From Poriferisodalis sp965204125 (GTDB lineage Bacteria > Actinomycetota > Acidimicrobiia > Acidimicrobiales > Poriferisodalaceae), in NCBI RefSeq assembly GCF_965204125.1, contig NZ_OZ241968.1:372001-436000 (forward strand): a stretch of 64,000 bases of DNA, given 5' to 3'. Of this stretch, positions 17,341 through 25,525 are shown piece by piece. How positions within the stretch are numbered: the stretch's first letter is position 1; every line of letters starts with the position of its first letter. Position numbers and translations under genes: made by a program. Below the pieces are notes generated by a model, which saw only the letters and a list, made by a program, of their open reading frames with translations, ran no database searches and was not told where the DNA came from.

Positions 17341-17389
17341 CAACTCGATCCAGAGGCTGAGCCGGCCTCCTCCAGCGAAACGGGCAGAC

Positions 17390-19135
17390 ATGAGCGACAG
17401 TTCCCACGAGGCCACGGCCGATGCGCCCTCCGGTTCGCAGGCCCAGGACGGCCGAGGCATCGGCCGGCTCATCCGCCGGCCCGGCTCGGTCGCCGGATTG
17501 CTGGCCGGCATTGCCGGTGCTGCGGTCGCGCTGGCATTCGGCGAGTTCGTCGACGGGTTGGTGGACTCGATCCCGTCGCTCGTGGTGGCCGTCGGCGAGG
17601 CACTGGTGGACTACTCGCCCGACTGGGCGGTGAAGCTGAGCATCGAGCTGTTCGGCGAAAAGGACAAGGCGGTGCTGGCGATCGGCATCGTCGGCGTGTC
17701 GCTGATCATCGGCGGCCTGCTGGGAGCGTGTGCCATGGCGCCACGCCGACGGTGGGTGCCGTTCGCCGGATTCGCTGCGTTCGGCGTGATCGGCGGCTGG
17801 ACCGCGGCGCGCAACCCGATGAGCCCGTTCGTGGGCTCGTGGGTGGTCGCCTTGGCTGCCGCTGCGCTCGGCTACGTCACGCTGAGGCTGTTGCTGCGAG
17901 TCGCCCCGGCCCGCAGCCCTGTACCCGCTGAAGATCAAGCGCCAGCTGAATCTTCTGTCGCGGCAATGCCCGAGGCGGCCCCCGACGCCGGTCGCCGTGC
18001 CTTCTTGCTCGGCATCGGCGGCGCCGGTGTGGCCGCCGTGGGCCTCGTCGCGCTGGGTCGGGGCGTACGCGGCCCCTCAGCGGCAGAGACGGCCCGCGCC
18101 GGCATCGACCTGAGTGCAGCGAGGCCTCCGCCGACCACCGCTGCTGCGGGCACGGCTGCCGCTGCGGAGCCCACAGCCACCACGGCTGCCGGACCCTCGG
18201 TCGCCACCCAAGTCGCTGCGCTCGACACGCTCGATGAGGTTGCGGGCATCTCGAGCTACGTGACCCCCAACAACGACTTCTACCGCATCGACACGGCGCT
18301 CACGGTGCCGCAGGTCGACCCCGCCAACTGGAAGCTCAGCTTCACCGGCATGGTCGACAATCCCTACGAGCTGACCTTCGACGAGATCCTGGCGATGGAC
18401 CTGCAAGAGCACGTGATCACGCTGTCGTGCGTGTCGAATCGGGTCGGCGGCAGCCTGGTCGGCAACGCCGTCTGGACAGGCGTTCCGCTGGTGGATCTGC
18501 TCGACCGGGCGGGGGTGCAGAACGGTGCCGATCAGGTAGTCGGACGCTCGGTGGATGACTGGACCGCCGGCTTCCCCACCGAGATCCTGCGCGACGGCCG
18601 CAACGCAGTACTGGCGGTCGGCATGAACGGCGAGCCGCTGCCGACCGCCCATGGCTTCCCCGCACGCCTGGTGGTGGCAGGGCTGTACGGCTACGTGTCG
18701 GCCGTGAAGTGGGTGGAAGAGATCCATCTCACCACCTGGGACGGCTTCGACGGCTACTGGGTGCCGCGGGGATGGTCCAAGCGCGGCCCAATGAAGACGC
18801 AGAGCCGCATCGACGTGCCCGGCGGCGGCAACCGCCCCGTCGCAGGCACAGAAACGGCGATTGCCGGCATCGCCTGGGCACCGACACGAGGCATCAGTGC
18901 GGTCGAGGTGCGCGTCGATGACGGACCTTGGCAGCGCTGCGAGCTGGGCGAGGCGCTCGGCGACGAGAGCTGGGTCCAGTGGCACCTGCCCTGGACGCCC
19001 ACAGCAGGTACGCACTCACTGCAAGTGCGGGCGATCGACGGCACCGGCATGACCCAGCCCGAAGGCCCCAAAGACGTCCGTCCCGACGGCGCCGAAGGCT
19101 GGCACCGAGTCGCCGTACGAGTCGACGCAGCCTGA
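17390..19135 (+). CDS. Membrane-anchored sulfite-oxidase-family molybdopterin oxidoreductase
   Basis: 581 residues from ATG 17390; the longer frame from 17285 reads through the leader and is rejected. Residues 20-170 contain about four membrane helices. A twin-arginine-like segment GRRAFLLGIGGAG then leads into a Thr/Ala linker and the periplasmic catalytic domain. The molybdenum-ligating Cys is in VITLSCVSNRVGG; substrate-region motifs are TAHGFPARLVVAGLYG and VKWVEEIHLT. The C-terminus (AIAGIAWAPTRGISAVEVRVDDG) is the sulfite-oxidase dimerisation (Mo-co dimer) domain. It probably oxidises sulfite or reduces a related oxyanion outside the cytoplasm; the electron acceptor is unknown. Confidence 0.9.
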   Translation: MSDSSHEATADAPSGSQAQDGRGIGRLIRRPGSVAGLLAGIAGAAVALAFGEFVDGLVDSIPSLVVAVGEALVDYSPDWAVKLSIELFGEKDKAVLAIGIVGVSLIIGGLLGACAMAPRRRWVPFAGFAAFGVIGGWTAARNPMSPFVGSWVVALAAAALGYVTLRLLLRVAPARSPVPAEDQAPAESSVAAMPEAAPDAGRRAFLLGIGGAGVAAVGLVALGRGVRGPSAAETARAGIDLSAARPPPTTAAAGTAAAAEPTATTAAGPSVATQVAALDTLDEVAGISSYVTPNNDFYRIDTALTVPQVDPANWKLSFTGMVDNPYELTFDEILAMDLQEHVITLSCVSNRVGGSLVGNAVWTGVPLVDLLDRAGVQNGADQVVGRSVDDWTAGFPTEILRDGRNAVLAVGMNGEPLPTAHGFPARLVVAGLYGYVSAVKWVEEIHLTTWDGFDGYWVPRGWSKRGPMKTQSRIDVPGGGNRPVAGTETAIAGIAWAPTRGISAVEVRVDDGPWQRCELGEALGDESWVQWHLPWTPTAGTHSLQVRAIDGTGMTQPEGPKDVRPDGAEGWHRVAVRVDAA

Positions 19136-19198
19136 AGCGAGCCCCCTGCCGCCTCCGCAGCGGGCTCACCAGTCTGCCCACGCTCTTAGGATGCGGCC

Positions 19199-19840
19199 AT
19201 GGCTCTGCACTGGTCCGCCACCGGTATCGAAGTCCACAAGCACGTTGTGCGCCCGCTCGAGGGCAACCTGCCCCACGGCTTTCCCGACGACTTCGACAAC
19301 AACGTCTTCACCATCCGCTGCACTGAGACCGGCGAGGCGATGCTGATCGACGCCTCGAACGAGCACGAGCGGCTGCTGGAGGTGTGCCAGAAGCTCGGCG
19401 TCGTGACGGTGGTGGAGACCCACGGCCACTGGGACCACATCCAGGCCGTGCCTGCCGTGCGCGACGCCGGCATCGAGGTGGGCATCACCGCCGAGGATGC
19501 GTCGATGCTGCCCAGCTACGACTACATCCTCGAAGACGACTCGGTGATCGAAGCGGGCCGCCTGCGGATTCGCACGATTCACAACCCCGGCCACACCGCT
19601 GGGTCCATGAGCTTTCACGTGGAGGGCACGCCGCTGCTGTTCACCGGTGACACCCTGTTCCCGGGCGGGCCCGGCGCCACCAGCGGCGGCGGCGACTTCG
19701 ATCAGATCATCCGCAGCATCGAGGACCGGATGTTTTCGGCGTTTCCCGCGGACACGATGGTGCTGCCCGGCCATGGCCTCGACACCACGATCGGCACCGA
19801 GTCGCCCCACCTGCAGGAGTGGATCGACCGCCGCTGGTAG
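19199..19840 (+). CDS. Metallo-beta-lactamase fold hydrolase
   Basis: 213 residues from ATG 19199; TAGGAT (19187-19192) six bases upstream suggests a leaderless transcript. Metal ligands are visible in THGHWDHIQA (HxHxDH), HNPGHTAGS, FTGDTLFPGG and LPGHGLDT, the layout of glyoxalase II/hydroxyacylglutathione-hydrolase-like enzymes. It probably hydrolyses a thioester or related small ester; mycothiol rather than glutathione adducts would fit an actinobacterium, but this is inference. The stop is followed by tandem hairpin repeats. Confidence 0.88.
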   Translation: MALHWSATGIEVHKHVVRPLEGNLPHGFPDDFDNNVFTIRCTETGEAMLIDASNEHERLLEVCQKLGVVTVVETHGHWDHIQAVPAVRDAGIEVGITAEDASMLPSYDYILEDDSVIEAGRLRIRTIHNPGHTAGSMSFHVEGTPLLFTGDTLFPGGPGATSGGGDFDQIIRSIEDRMFSAFPADTMVLPGHGLDTTIGTESPHLQEWIDRRW

Positions 19841-19843
19841 CTC

Positions 19844-19927
19844 CTAGCCGGTCGCCATCCGGCGACTGTCTCTAGCCCGTCGCTACGCGACGACTGCGTC
19901 TATCCGGTCGCCACTCGACGGCCGAGC
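19844..19927. repeat. Three 28-bp tandem hairpin repeats between convergent genes
   Basis: Units start at 19844, 19872 and 19900, an exact 28-base period, each beginning CTAG or CTAT. Each contains an inverted repeat: GTCGCC-ATCC-GGCGAC, then GTCGC-TAC-GCGAC, then GTCG-CCACT-CGAC. The third unit overlaps the permease stop codon at 19900-19902, so the array looks like a tandem copy of the end of that gene. It may act as a bidirectional terminator. Confidence 0.7.
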
Positions 19928-20745
19928 GACCTGAACGCCATGAAGAACGTCACCACGGCGAGGCCGAGGATTGCCGCTGCGCCCTTGGCGAGCGCAGCGC
20001 CGTCCCAGCCCGTCGACAGGATCGTGCGCATGCCTTCGAGCAGGTAGGTGACTGGATTCCAGGCCGCAACAGCGCGCATCCAGCCCGACATCAGCTCACG
20101 GGGCAGGAAGGCCGGCGTCAGGAACGCGAACGGGAAGAAGATCAGGAACGCGGAGTTCACCGCGGCAGGGTTCCCGGTGCGCAGCGCCACGGTGTACGGG
20201 AAGCCGGTGAACGCAAGGCTCCACGCAATCGACAGCAGCAAGAACACGGCCAGTCCCAAGACGCCGGTCTCGAACCACACGCCGAAGGCCAGCCCCATGA
20301 CGATCACGAACAGCGCCAGCCCCAGCGCCATCACGATGTCGGCCACCATGAGACCGAGCAGCAGCGTGGACCGGCGGATCGGCGTCACCAGCATGCGGTC
20401 GAGATAGCCGGACTGGATGTCGATCACCAGCACGCTGGCGCGTGAGATGCCGGTGACGGCGAAGATGATCGCGACCGGCAGCTGGAACGCCCGGTAGTCG
20501 GGCACGCCGCCCGACATCGGGCCGGCCCCTGCGCCGGCTGCAGCACCCGCCTCCACGAACGGCTCAAGCGCACCGACGTTCACTACGAAGAAGAAGACGG
20601 GGATGATGAGCGCCGGTCCCACGAACTCGGGTTCGCGCAGCACGCTGCGAACCGCCCGCCGGGCAATAGTGGCGATGTCGGTCACAAAGCCGACCCGGCG
20701 GGTGAGTCCGCCGCCCGTCAGCGCAGAGGCCGTGGTGTCGGTCAT
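19900..20745 (-). CDS. ABC-2 type transporter permease
   Basis: 281 residues from ATG 20745, overlapping the stop of the ATPase gene by ATGA. About six membrane helices are visible (for example GPALIIPVFFFVVNVG, MVADIVMALGLALFVIVMGLAFG, LGLAVFLLLSIAWSLAF and AILGLAVVTFFMAF), plus the ABC-2 exporter feature LPRELMSGWMRAVAAWNPVTYLLEGMR in its C-terminal half. With the upstream ATPase it forms an exporter resembling daunorubicin-resistance (DrrAB) pumps. The cargo is unknown. Confidence 0.88.
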   Translation of the reverse strand: MTDTTASALTGGGLTRRVGFVTDIATIARRAVRSVLREPEFVGPALIIPVFFFVVNVGALEPFVEAGAAAGAGAGPMSGGVPDYRAFQLPVAIIFAVTGISRASVLVIDIQSGYLDRMLVTPIRRSTLLLGLMVADIVMALGLALFVIVMGLAFGVWFETGVLGLAVFLLLSIAWSLAFTGFPYTVALRTGNPAAVNSAFLIFFPFAFLTPAFLPRELMSGWMRAVAAWNPVTYLLEGMRTILSTGWDGAALAKGAAAILGLAVVTFFMAFRSLGRRVATG

Positions 20746-21749
20746 GGCGTGCCCTTCGTCGCTTCGTCAGCAGCCGCTTCTTCGGCAACGGCCATGCGGT
20801 ACCCGGTGGCCTGCAGGAAGACGTCGTCGAGCGTGGGCGTGCGTACCGTCAGCGCGGTGGGATGCACGTCGGCGTTCGCCAACGCCACCGCGGCCGCGCC
20901 GATGAGCCCGGCACCGTCGGATGTCGCGATGGTGACGCCGAGCCGGCCCGCCGTCACGCCGTCTGCGCCCGGCACCGAAGCCGCGACCTCCGCGGCCCGG
21001 CTGATGTCGCTGGGCTCGAGATCCACCACGATGACGTCGGCGCCGACACCTCGCTTCAGCTCGACTGGCGTTCCCTGCTCCACGATCCGGCCGTCGGCCA
21101 GGATCGCGATCCGGTCCGCCAGCGCATCGGCTTCCTCCAGGTACTGGGTAGTGAGGAACACCGTGACGCCAAGCTCACTGTTGAGACGTCGCACCTCCTC
21201 CCAGACCTGCGCACGGCTCACCGGGTCGAGGCCGGTGGTCGGCTCGTCCAGGAAGATCACTTCCGGTGCATGGATGAGCGACGCCGCCAGGTCGAGGCGT
21301 CGCTTCATGCCGCCGCTGTAGGTGCTGACACGGTCGTCGATGGCATCGCCGATATCCGCAAGGTCGATGGCCTGGGAGATGGACGCGGCCCGGTCGGCGG
21401 GGCGCAGCCCGTACAGGCGAGCCTGCAGGTCGAGGATCTCGCGGCCGGTCTGCTTCTCGTCGAGTGCGGCCTCCTGCATGGCCACACCGATGCGGACGCG
21501 GACCTCGCCCGGATTCTTGGCCACGTCGTAGCCGGCGACCCGGGCTGAGCCCGCCGTCGGGGCCAGCAGCGTGCACAGCACGCGCACCGTCGTGCTCTTG
21601 CCCGCGCCGTTCGGACCCAGGAAGCCGAAGATCTCGCCTTGGTGAACGCGCAAGTCCACCCCGTCTACCGCCCGCTTGGCCCCGAAGTCCCGTATGAGCC
21701 CGTGGGCTTCGATGGCCGTTTCCGGCACCACGGAATTCGATTTGGACAC
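20742..21749 (-). CDS. ABC-2 type transporter ATP-binding protein (DrrA-like)
   Basis: 335 residues from GTG 21749; a much longer open frame running back into the amidase gene is a shadow. Walker A GPNGAGKSTTVRVL, Q-loop GVAMQEAALDEKQTG, signature STYSGGMKRRLDLAASL, Walker B VIFLDEPTTGLDP, and an H-loop carrying Gln instead of His (FLTTQYLEEAD), as is usual in DrrA-type ATPases. The C-terminal extension (about residues 230-320) is the DrrA regulatory region. It energises the permease whose gene overlaps its 3' end. Confidence 0.92.
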   Translation of the reverse strand: MSKSNSVVPETAIEAHGLIRDFGAKRAVDGVDLRVHQGEIFGFLGPNGAGKSTTVRVLCTLLAPTAGSARVAGYDVAKNPGEVRVRIGVAMQEAALDEKQTGREILDLQARLYGLRPADRAASISQAIDLADIGDAIDDRVSTYSGGMKRRLDLAASLIHAPEVIFLDEPTTGLDPVSRAQVWEEVRRLNSELGVTVFLTTQYLEEADALADRIAILADGRIVEQGTPVELKRGVGADVIVVDLEPSDISRAAEVAASVPGADGVTAGRLGVTIATSDGAGLIGAAAVALANADVHPTALTVRTPTLDDVFLQATGYRMAVAEEAAADEATKGTP

Positions 21750-21805
21750 GGGCGGCAGGCTAGCGAGCGGCCTGCGCTGGCGACCCGTGAATTTAGGGCA
21801 GCCTG

Positions 21806-23251
21806 CTAACGGGGAAGCTGCGGCAGAACGTCGATATAGCGGGTGGCCGACTCCCACGCGTGGGCCAGTTCGAGCACCGAGCGGTCGGCGCGGTGGCGGC
21901 CGACGAGCTGCAAACCGACGGGCAGGCCGTCGGGAGTGAATCCGGCTGGCATCGAGATGGCGGGATGGGTGGTGACGGTGATGTCGCTGCACGAGCGCAT
22001 CCAGTCGATGTAGGTCTCGAACTCGACGCCGTCGATCTCGGTGGGGTACTCCACTTCGACGTCGAACGGCGGCACCTGGGTGGTCGGGCACGCCAAGAAA
22101 TCGAAGCCGCCGCCGTTGGGTGACATGAAGGCGTCGACGGCGGCGAACAGTTGGGAGTGACGGCGGCAGGCGTCGGCGTACTCGCTCATGGTCATGTTCA
22201 GGCCCTTGTCGATGTTCCAGGCGAGCGTCTCCTTGAACTGATCCCGGTGCTGTTCGAGCAGCTGGCCGAAGCCGACCGCCATCACCCAAGCCCTGCGGGC
22301 CTGGAAGATCTGCGGGGCGTCGGAAAGGTCGGGCCAGGCTTCGACCACCTCGCAGCCCAGGTCGGCGAGCACGTCGGGAACGTTGGCTGTGGCCGCTCGG
22401 ACGGCGGGGTCGACCGGGAGACCGCCGGCGTCGGGCGACCATGCCACGCGCACGCCGCGCAGGTCGCGCTCCAGCGAACCGGCGAAGACCTCCGGCGACT
22501 CTTGATTCGACACCGGCGAACGGTCATCGGGGCCGGCGAGCGCCCGCAGGAAGAACGCCACGTCGCCGACCGTCCGGCCCATCGGGCCCTCGACTGCCAG
22601 CGGGAACCAAGCATCCATTGCCGTGGTCGACGGCACCCGGCCGGGCGAGGGCCGGAAGCCCACGATGTTGCAGAACGCCGCCGGGTTGCGCAGCGAGCCG
22701 CCCAAGTCGGATCCATCGCACAGCGGCAGCATCCGGGCGGCCAGCGCCACTGCTGCGCCCCCGCTGGAGCCGCCGCAGGTTTTGCCGATGTCGTAGGGAT
22801 TGCGGGTTATGCCGAACACCGGGTTGAACGTGTGCGAACCGGCGCCGAACTCGGGCGTGTTGGTCTTGCCCACCATCACAGCGCCGGCCTCTCGCTGACG
22901 CTCCACCACCAGCGCATCGATGTCGGGGACGAAGTCGGCGAACAGAGGCGAGCCCATAGTGGTGCGCACACCGGCGGTCAGCGCCAGGTCTTTGTGGGCC
23001 ACGGGCAGCCCGTGCAGCAGTCCCAGCGACTCGCCTCGGGCCTGCGCTTCGTCGGCAGCGGCCGCACGTTCGGCCGCGAGCTCAGGCGTGAAGGTGACAA
23101 TGGCGTTGAGGGCAGGATTGACCTGCTCGATGCGCTCGAGATGCGCCGCCAGCAGCTCTCGCGCCGAGATCTCTCCGTCGGCCAGCATGGCCGCCATCTG
23201 TGTGGCAGGCAGCCCGCAGATGCCCGCATCATTCCCAGAGCCCGAGTCCAT
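21806..23251 (-). CDS. Amidase (amidase-signature family)
   Basis: 481 residues from an ATG at 23251. The Ser-cisSer-Lys triad is present: Lys in LPVAHKDLALTAG, cis-Ser in the glycine/serine run KTCGGSSGGAAVALAA, and nucleophile Ser in LCDGSDLGGSLRNPAAFC. It hydrolyses an amide of unknown identity. It is distinct from GatA because no gatB or gatC neighbour is present. It diverges from the M20 peptidase gene across 39 bases. Confidence 0.92.
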   Translation of the reverse strand: MDSGSGNDAGICGLPATQMAAMLADGEISARELLAAHLERIEQVNPALNAIVTFTPELAAERAAAADEAQARGESLGLLHGLPVAHKDLALTAGVRTTMGSPLFADFVPDIDALVVERQREAGAVMVGKTNTPEFGAGSHTFNPVFGITRNPYDIGKTCGGSSGGAAVALAARMLPLCDGSDLGGSLRNPAAFCNIVGFRPSPGRVPSTTAMDAWFPLAVEGPMGRTVGDVAFFLRALAGPDDRSPVSNQESPEVFAGSLERDLRGVRVAWSPDAGGLPVDPAVRAATANVPDVLADLGCEVVEAWPDLSDAPQIFQARRAWVMAVGFGQLLEQHRDQFKETLAWNIDKGLNMTMSEYADACRRHSQLFAAVDAFMSPNGGGFDFLACPTTQVPPFDVEVEYPTEIDGVEFETYIDWMRSCSDITVTTHPAISMPAGFTPDGLPVGLQLVGRHRADRSVLELAHAWESATRYIDVLPQLPR

Positions 23252-23290
23252 CAGGTCATTCGACCACAGCCGCCGCCTAACTTGCAGATC

Positions 23291-24664
23291 ATGAGCCAGT
23301 CATTCACTGCTGGGACCAGCGACGAGAACCGTCGCACCAACCAGACCGTCGAGCTGCTGCAGACGCTGATCCGCAACGAGTGCGTCAACTACGGCACGGC
23401 CGAATCCGGCGGCGAAGTCCGCAACTCCGACACCATTCAGGCCTACCTCGAAGGCGCCGGACTGGATCTCGAGGTGTTCGACGCTGCGCCTGGCCGGCGA
23501 TCGCTGGTGACCCGCATCGAAGGCAGCGACCCGAACGCTCCCACCCTGTGCCTGATGGGCCACACCGACGTGGTGCCGGTGAATCGTGACGGCTGGAGCC
23601 GCGACCCCTTCGGCGGGGAGCTCATCGACGGCGAAGTCTGGGGCCGCGGCGCCGTCGACATGCTCAACCTCACGTCCTCGATGGCGGTGGCGATGCGGCA
23701 CCTGGCCCTGACCGGCTACCGGCCCAAGGGCGACCTCATCTATTTCGCCTGTGCCGACGAGGAAGCCGGCTCTGCCTACGGCGCTCGCTGGATGGCCGAG
23801 AACCACTGGGATGTCATCGGCGCCGACTACGTGCTGACCGAGAACGGCGGCCTGCACTCTGGGTCGCCCGACGCCCCGTTCATCGGCATGAACATCGGCG
23901 AGAAGGGCGTGGCGTGGCGGCGCCTGCGGGTGCGAGGCGTGCCCGGCCACGGCTCACGTCCATTCCGGCAGGACAACGCCCTGGTGAAGGCCGCCGCAGT
24001 AGTGCACCGGATCTCGCAGTACCGGCCACCGCCGAAGTTCCACGAGCTGTGGCGCGAACAGGTCGACACGCTCGGCGTCGACGACGAGACCAAGGCCATC
24101 ATGCTCGACGAAGCCCTCATCGAGGACTGGCTCGACGCCCATCCGAGCGCGTCGGCGGCCGCTCACCTGTACTCGTGCACCCACACATCGTTCTCGCCGA
24201 ACGTCCTCGGGGCGCCCACCGCCATGAAGACGAACGTCATCCCCGACCACGTCGACATCGAGGTGGACGTGCGGACGCTGCCCGGCGAGGGCGCTGCGGA
24301 GGTGCAGGCGCATCTCGACGAGGCGCTCGGTGATCTGGCCGACCAGGTCGAGGTGGAGATCATCATGAACGACCCGGCATCGCTGAGCCGGGTCGAGACG
24401 CCGCTGTGGGACGCGTTGGAGGTGGCAGTGGGACGGCGCTTCCCGACTGCCCGACTGACGCCGCAGCTCATCATCGGGTTCACCGACTCCCGGGTGTATC
24501 GAGACATGGGAGCGGTCGCATACGGCGCCGGCCTGTTCAGCCCCGAGCTCGACGGCGCCGACTTCGGCGCCCGGTTCCACGGGAACGACGAGCGCATCGA
24601 CGTCGAATCACTCGCCCTCACCACCCAGCTCTGGCTCGACGTGGTCGACAGCCTCTGGGGCTGA
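23291..24664 (+). CDS. M20-family metallopeptidase (ArgE/DapE/ACY1-like)
   Basis: 457 residues from ATG 23291, with TAACTT (23278-23283) seven bases upstream. The longer open frame from 22151 reads through the opposite-strand amidase and is rejected. Dinuclear-zinc ligands: LMGHTDVVPVN, the bridging Asp in GRGAVDMLN, the catalytic Glu pair in ACADEEAGS, and the C-terminal His in ARFHGNDERID. The dimerisation-domain motif is GVPGHGSRPFRQDN. It deacylates or cleaves a small peptide or N-acyl amino acid; substrate not determined. Confidence 0.92.
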   Translation: MSQSFTAGTSDENRRTNQTVELLQTLIRNECVNYGTAESGGEVRNSDTIQAYLEGAGLDLEVFDAAPGRRSLVTRIEGSDPNAPTLCLMGHTDVVPVNRDGWSRDPFGGELIDGEVWGRGAVDMLNLTSSMAVAMRHLALTGYRPKGDLIYFACADEEAGSAYGARWMAENHWDVIGADYVLTENGGLHSGSPDAPFIGMNIGEKGVAWRRLRVRGVPGHGSRPFRQDNALVKAAAVVHRISQYRPPPKFHELWREQVDTLGVDDETKAIMLDEALIEDWLDAHPSASAAAHLYSCTHTSFSPNVLGAPTAMKTNVIPDHVDIEVDVRTLPGEGAAEVQAHLDEALGDLADQVEVEIIMNDPASLSRVETPLWDALEVAVGRRFPTARLTPQLIIGFTDSRVYRDMGAVAYGAGLFSPELDGADFGARFHGNDERIDVESLALTTQLWLDVVDSLWG

Positions 24665-24729
24665 AGGCAGGGCCTGCGGACTGGCAGGCCCACTTCCGGG
24701 GCGCCGGTTGAGGCATTTGGGGCCAGCCA

Positions 24730-24735
24730 TACACT
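24730..24735 (+). promoter_or_regulatory. Leaderless -10 hexamer TACACT for the sufC-sufS-sufU operon
   Basis: TACACT ends seven bases before ATG 24743 and there is no purine-rich ribosome-binding site in between, so the mRNA probably begins at or next to the start codon. Confidence 0.55.
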
Positions 24736-24742
24736 GCGGTTG

Positions 24743-25525
24743 ATGGCACAGGGCGATACAGCGCCGGATGCACCCCTCTTCGAGATCGACGATTTGGGCG
24801 TACGGGCCGTCGACGGCCCGCAGATCCTGCGCGGCGTGGATCTGGTTGTCCACGCGGGCGAGTGCCACGCCATCATGGGCCCCAACGGGTCGGGCAAGTC
24901 CACGCTGGCCACCACGATCCTCGGATCGCCGGAGTACGAAGTGACCGGCGGGGAGATCCGCTACCGCGGCGACGACGTGGCCGAGTGGGATCCCGACGCC
25001 CGCTCGAAGGCCGGGCTGTTCTTGGCGTTCCAGTACCCGCAGCACATCCCGGGCGTGTCGGTGCGCAACTTCCTGCGCCAAGCGGTCTCGGCACGGCGCG
25101 GCGAGGACGTATCGGCCATTGAGATCTACGTCGCCATGGGCGAGTGGATGTCGCGGCTAGGCATGGACGAGTCATTCATGGACCGCTACCTCAACGAGGG
25201 CTTCAGCGGCGGCGAGCGCAAGCGCAACGAGATCCTGCAGCTCGCCCTGCTCGAACCCGACGTGGCCGTGCTCGACGAGACCGATTCGGGCCTCGACATC
25301 GATGCACTGCGGGTGGTGGCCACCGGCCTGCAGCAGGTCCGTGCCGAGCGACCGCACATGGGTGTGGTGCTCATCACGCACTACGAGCGCCTGCTGGGCG
25401 AGATCGAGCCCGACTACGTCCATGTGCTGGTCGACGGGCAGATCGTGGCCTCGGGCGGCCCGGAGCTCGCCGCCGAGCTGGAACGCGACGGCTACGAGCC
25501 GTTCGAGCAGAAGGCAGCGGCGTGA
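24743..25525 (+). CDS. sufC: SufC, FeS assembly ATPase (copy 1)
   Basis: 260 residues. Walker A GPNGSGKSTLATTILG, Q-loop FLAFQYPQHIPGVS, SufC signature GFSGGERKRNEILQLAL, Walker B VAVLDETDSGLDIDAL, and H-loop LITHYERLL. SufC powers the SufBCD scaffold that builds FeS clusters in the cytoplasm. It heads a plus-strand operon with sufS (GTGA overlap) and sufU. The window also holds a second sufC at 29473-30372, next to sufD and the Rieske gene. Which copy works with SufB/SufD is not clear from sequence. Confidence 0.95.
   Translation: MAQGDTAPDAPLFEIDDLGVRAVDGPQILRGVDLVVHAGECHAIMGPNGSGKSTLATTILGSPEYEVTGGEIRYRGDDVAEWDPDARSKAGLFLAFQYPQHIPGVSVRNFLRQAVSARRGEDVSAIEIYVAMGEWMSRLGMDESFMDRYLNEGFSGGERKRNEILQLALLEPDVAVLDETDSGLDIDALRVVATGLQQVRAERPHMGVVLITHYERLLGEIEPDYVHVLVDGQIVASGGPELAAELERDGYEPFEQKAAA

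Noticed and set aside
22151..23290. Plus-strand extension making the M20 peptidase 837 residues long
   Set aside because: The first 380 residues run antisense to the amidase and lack a domain; the peptidase begins at ATG 23291 with a promoter hexamer before it.
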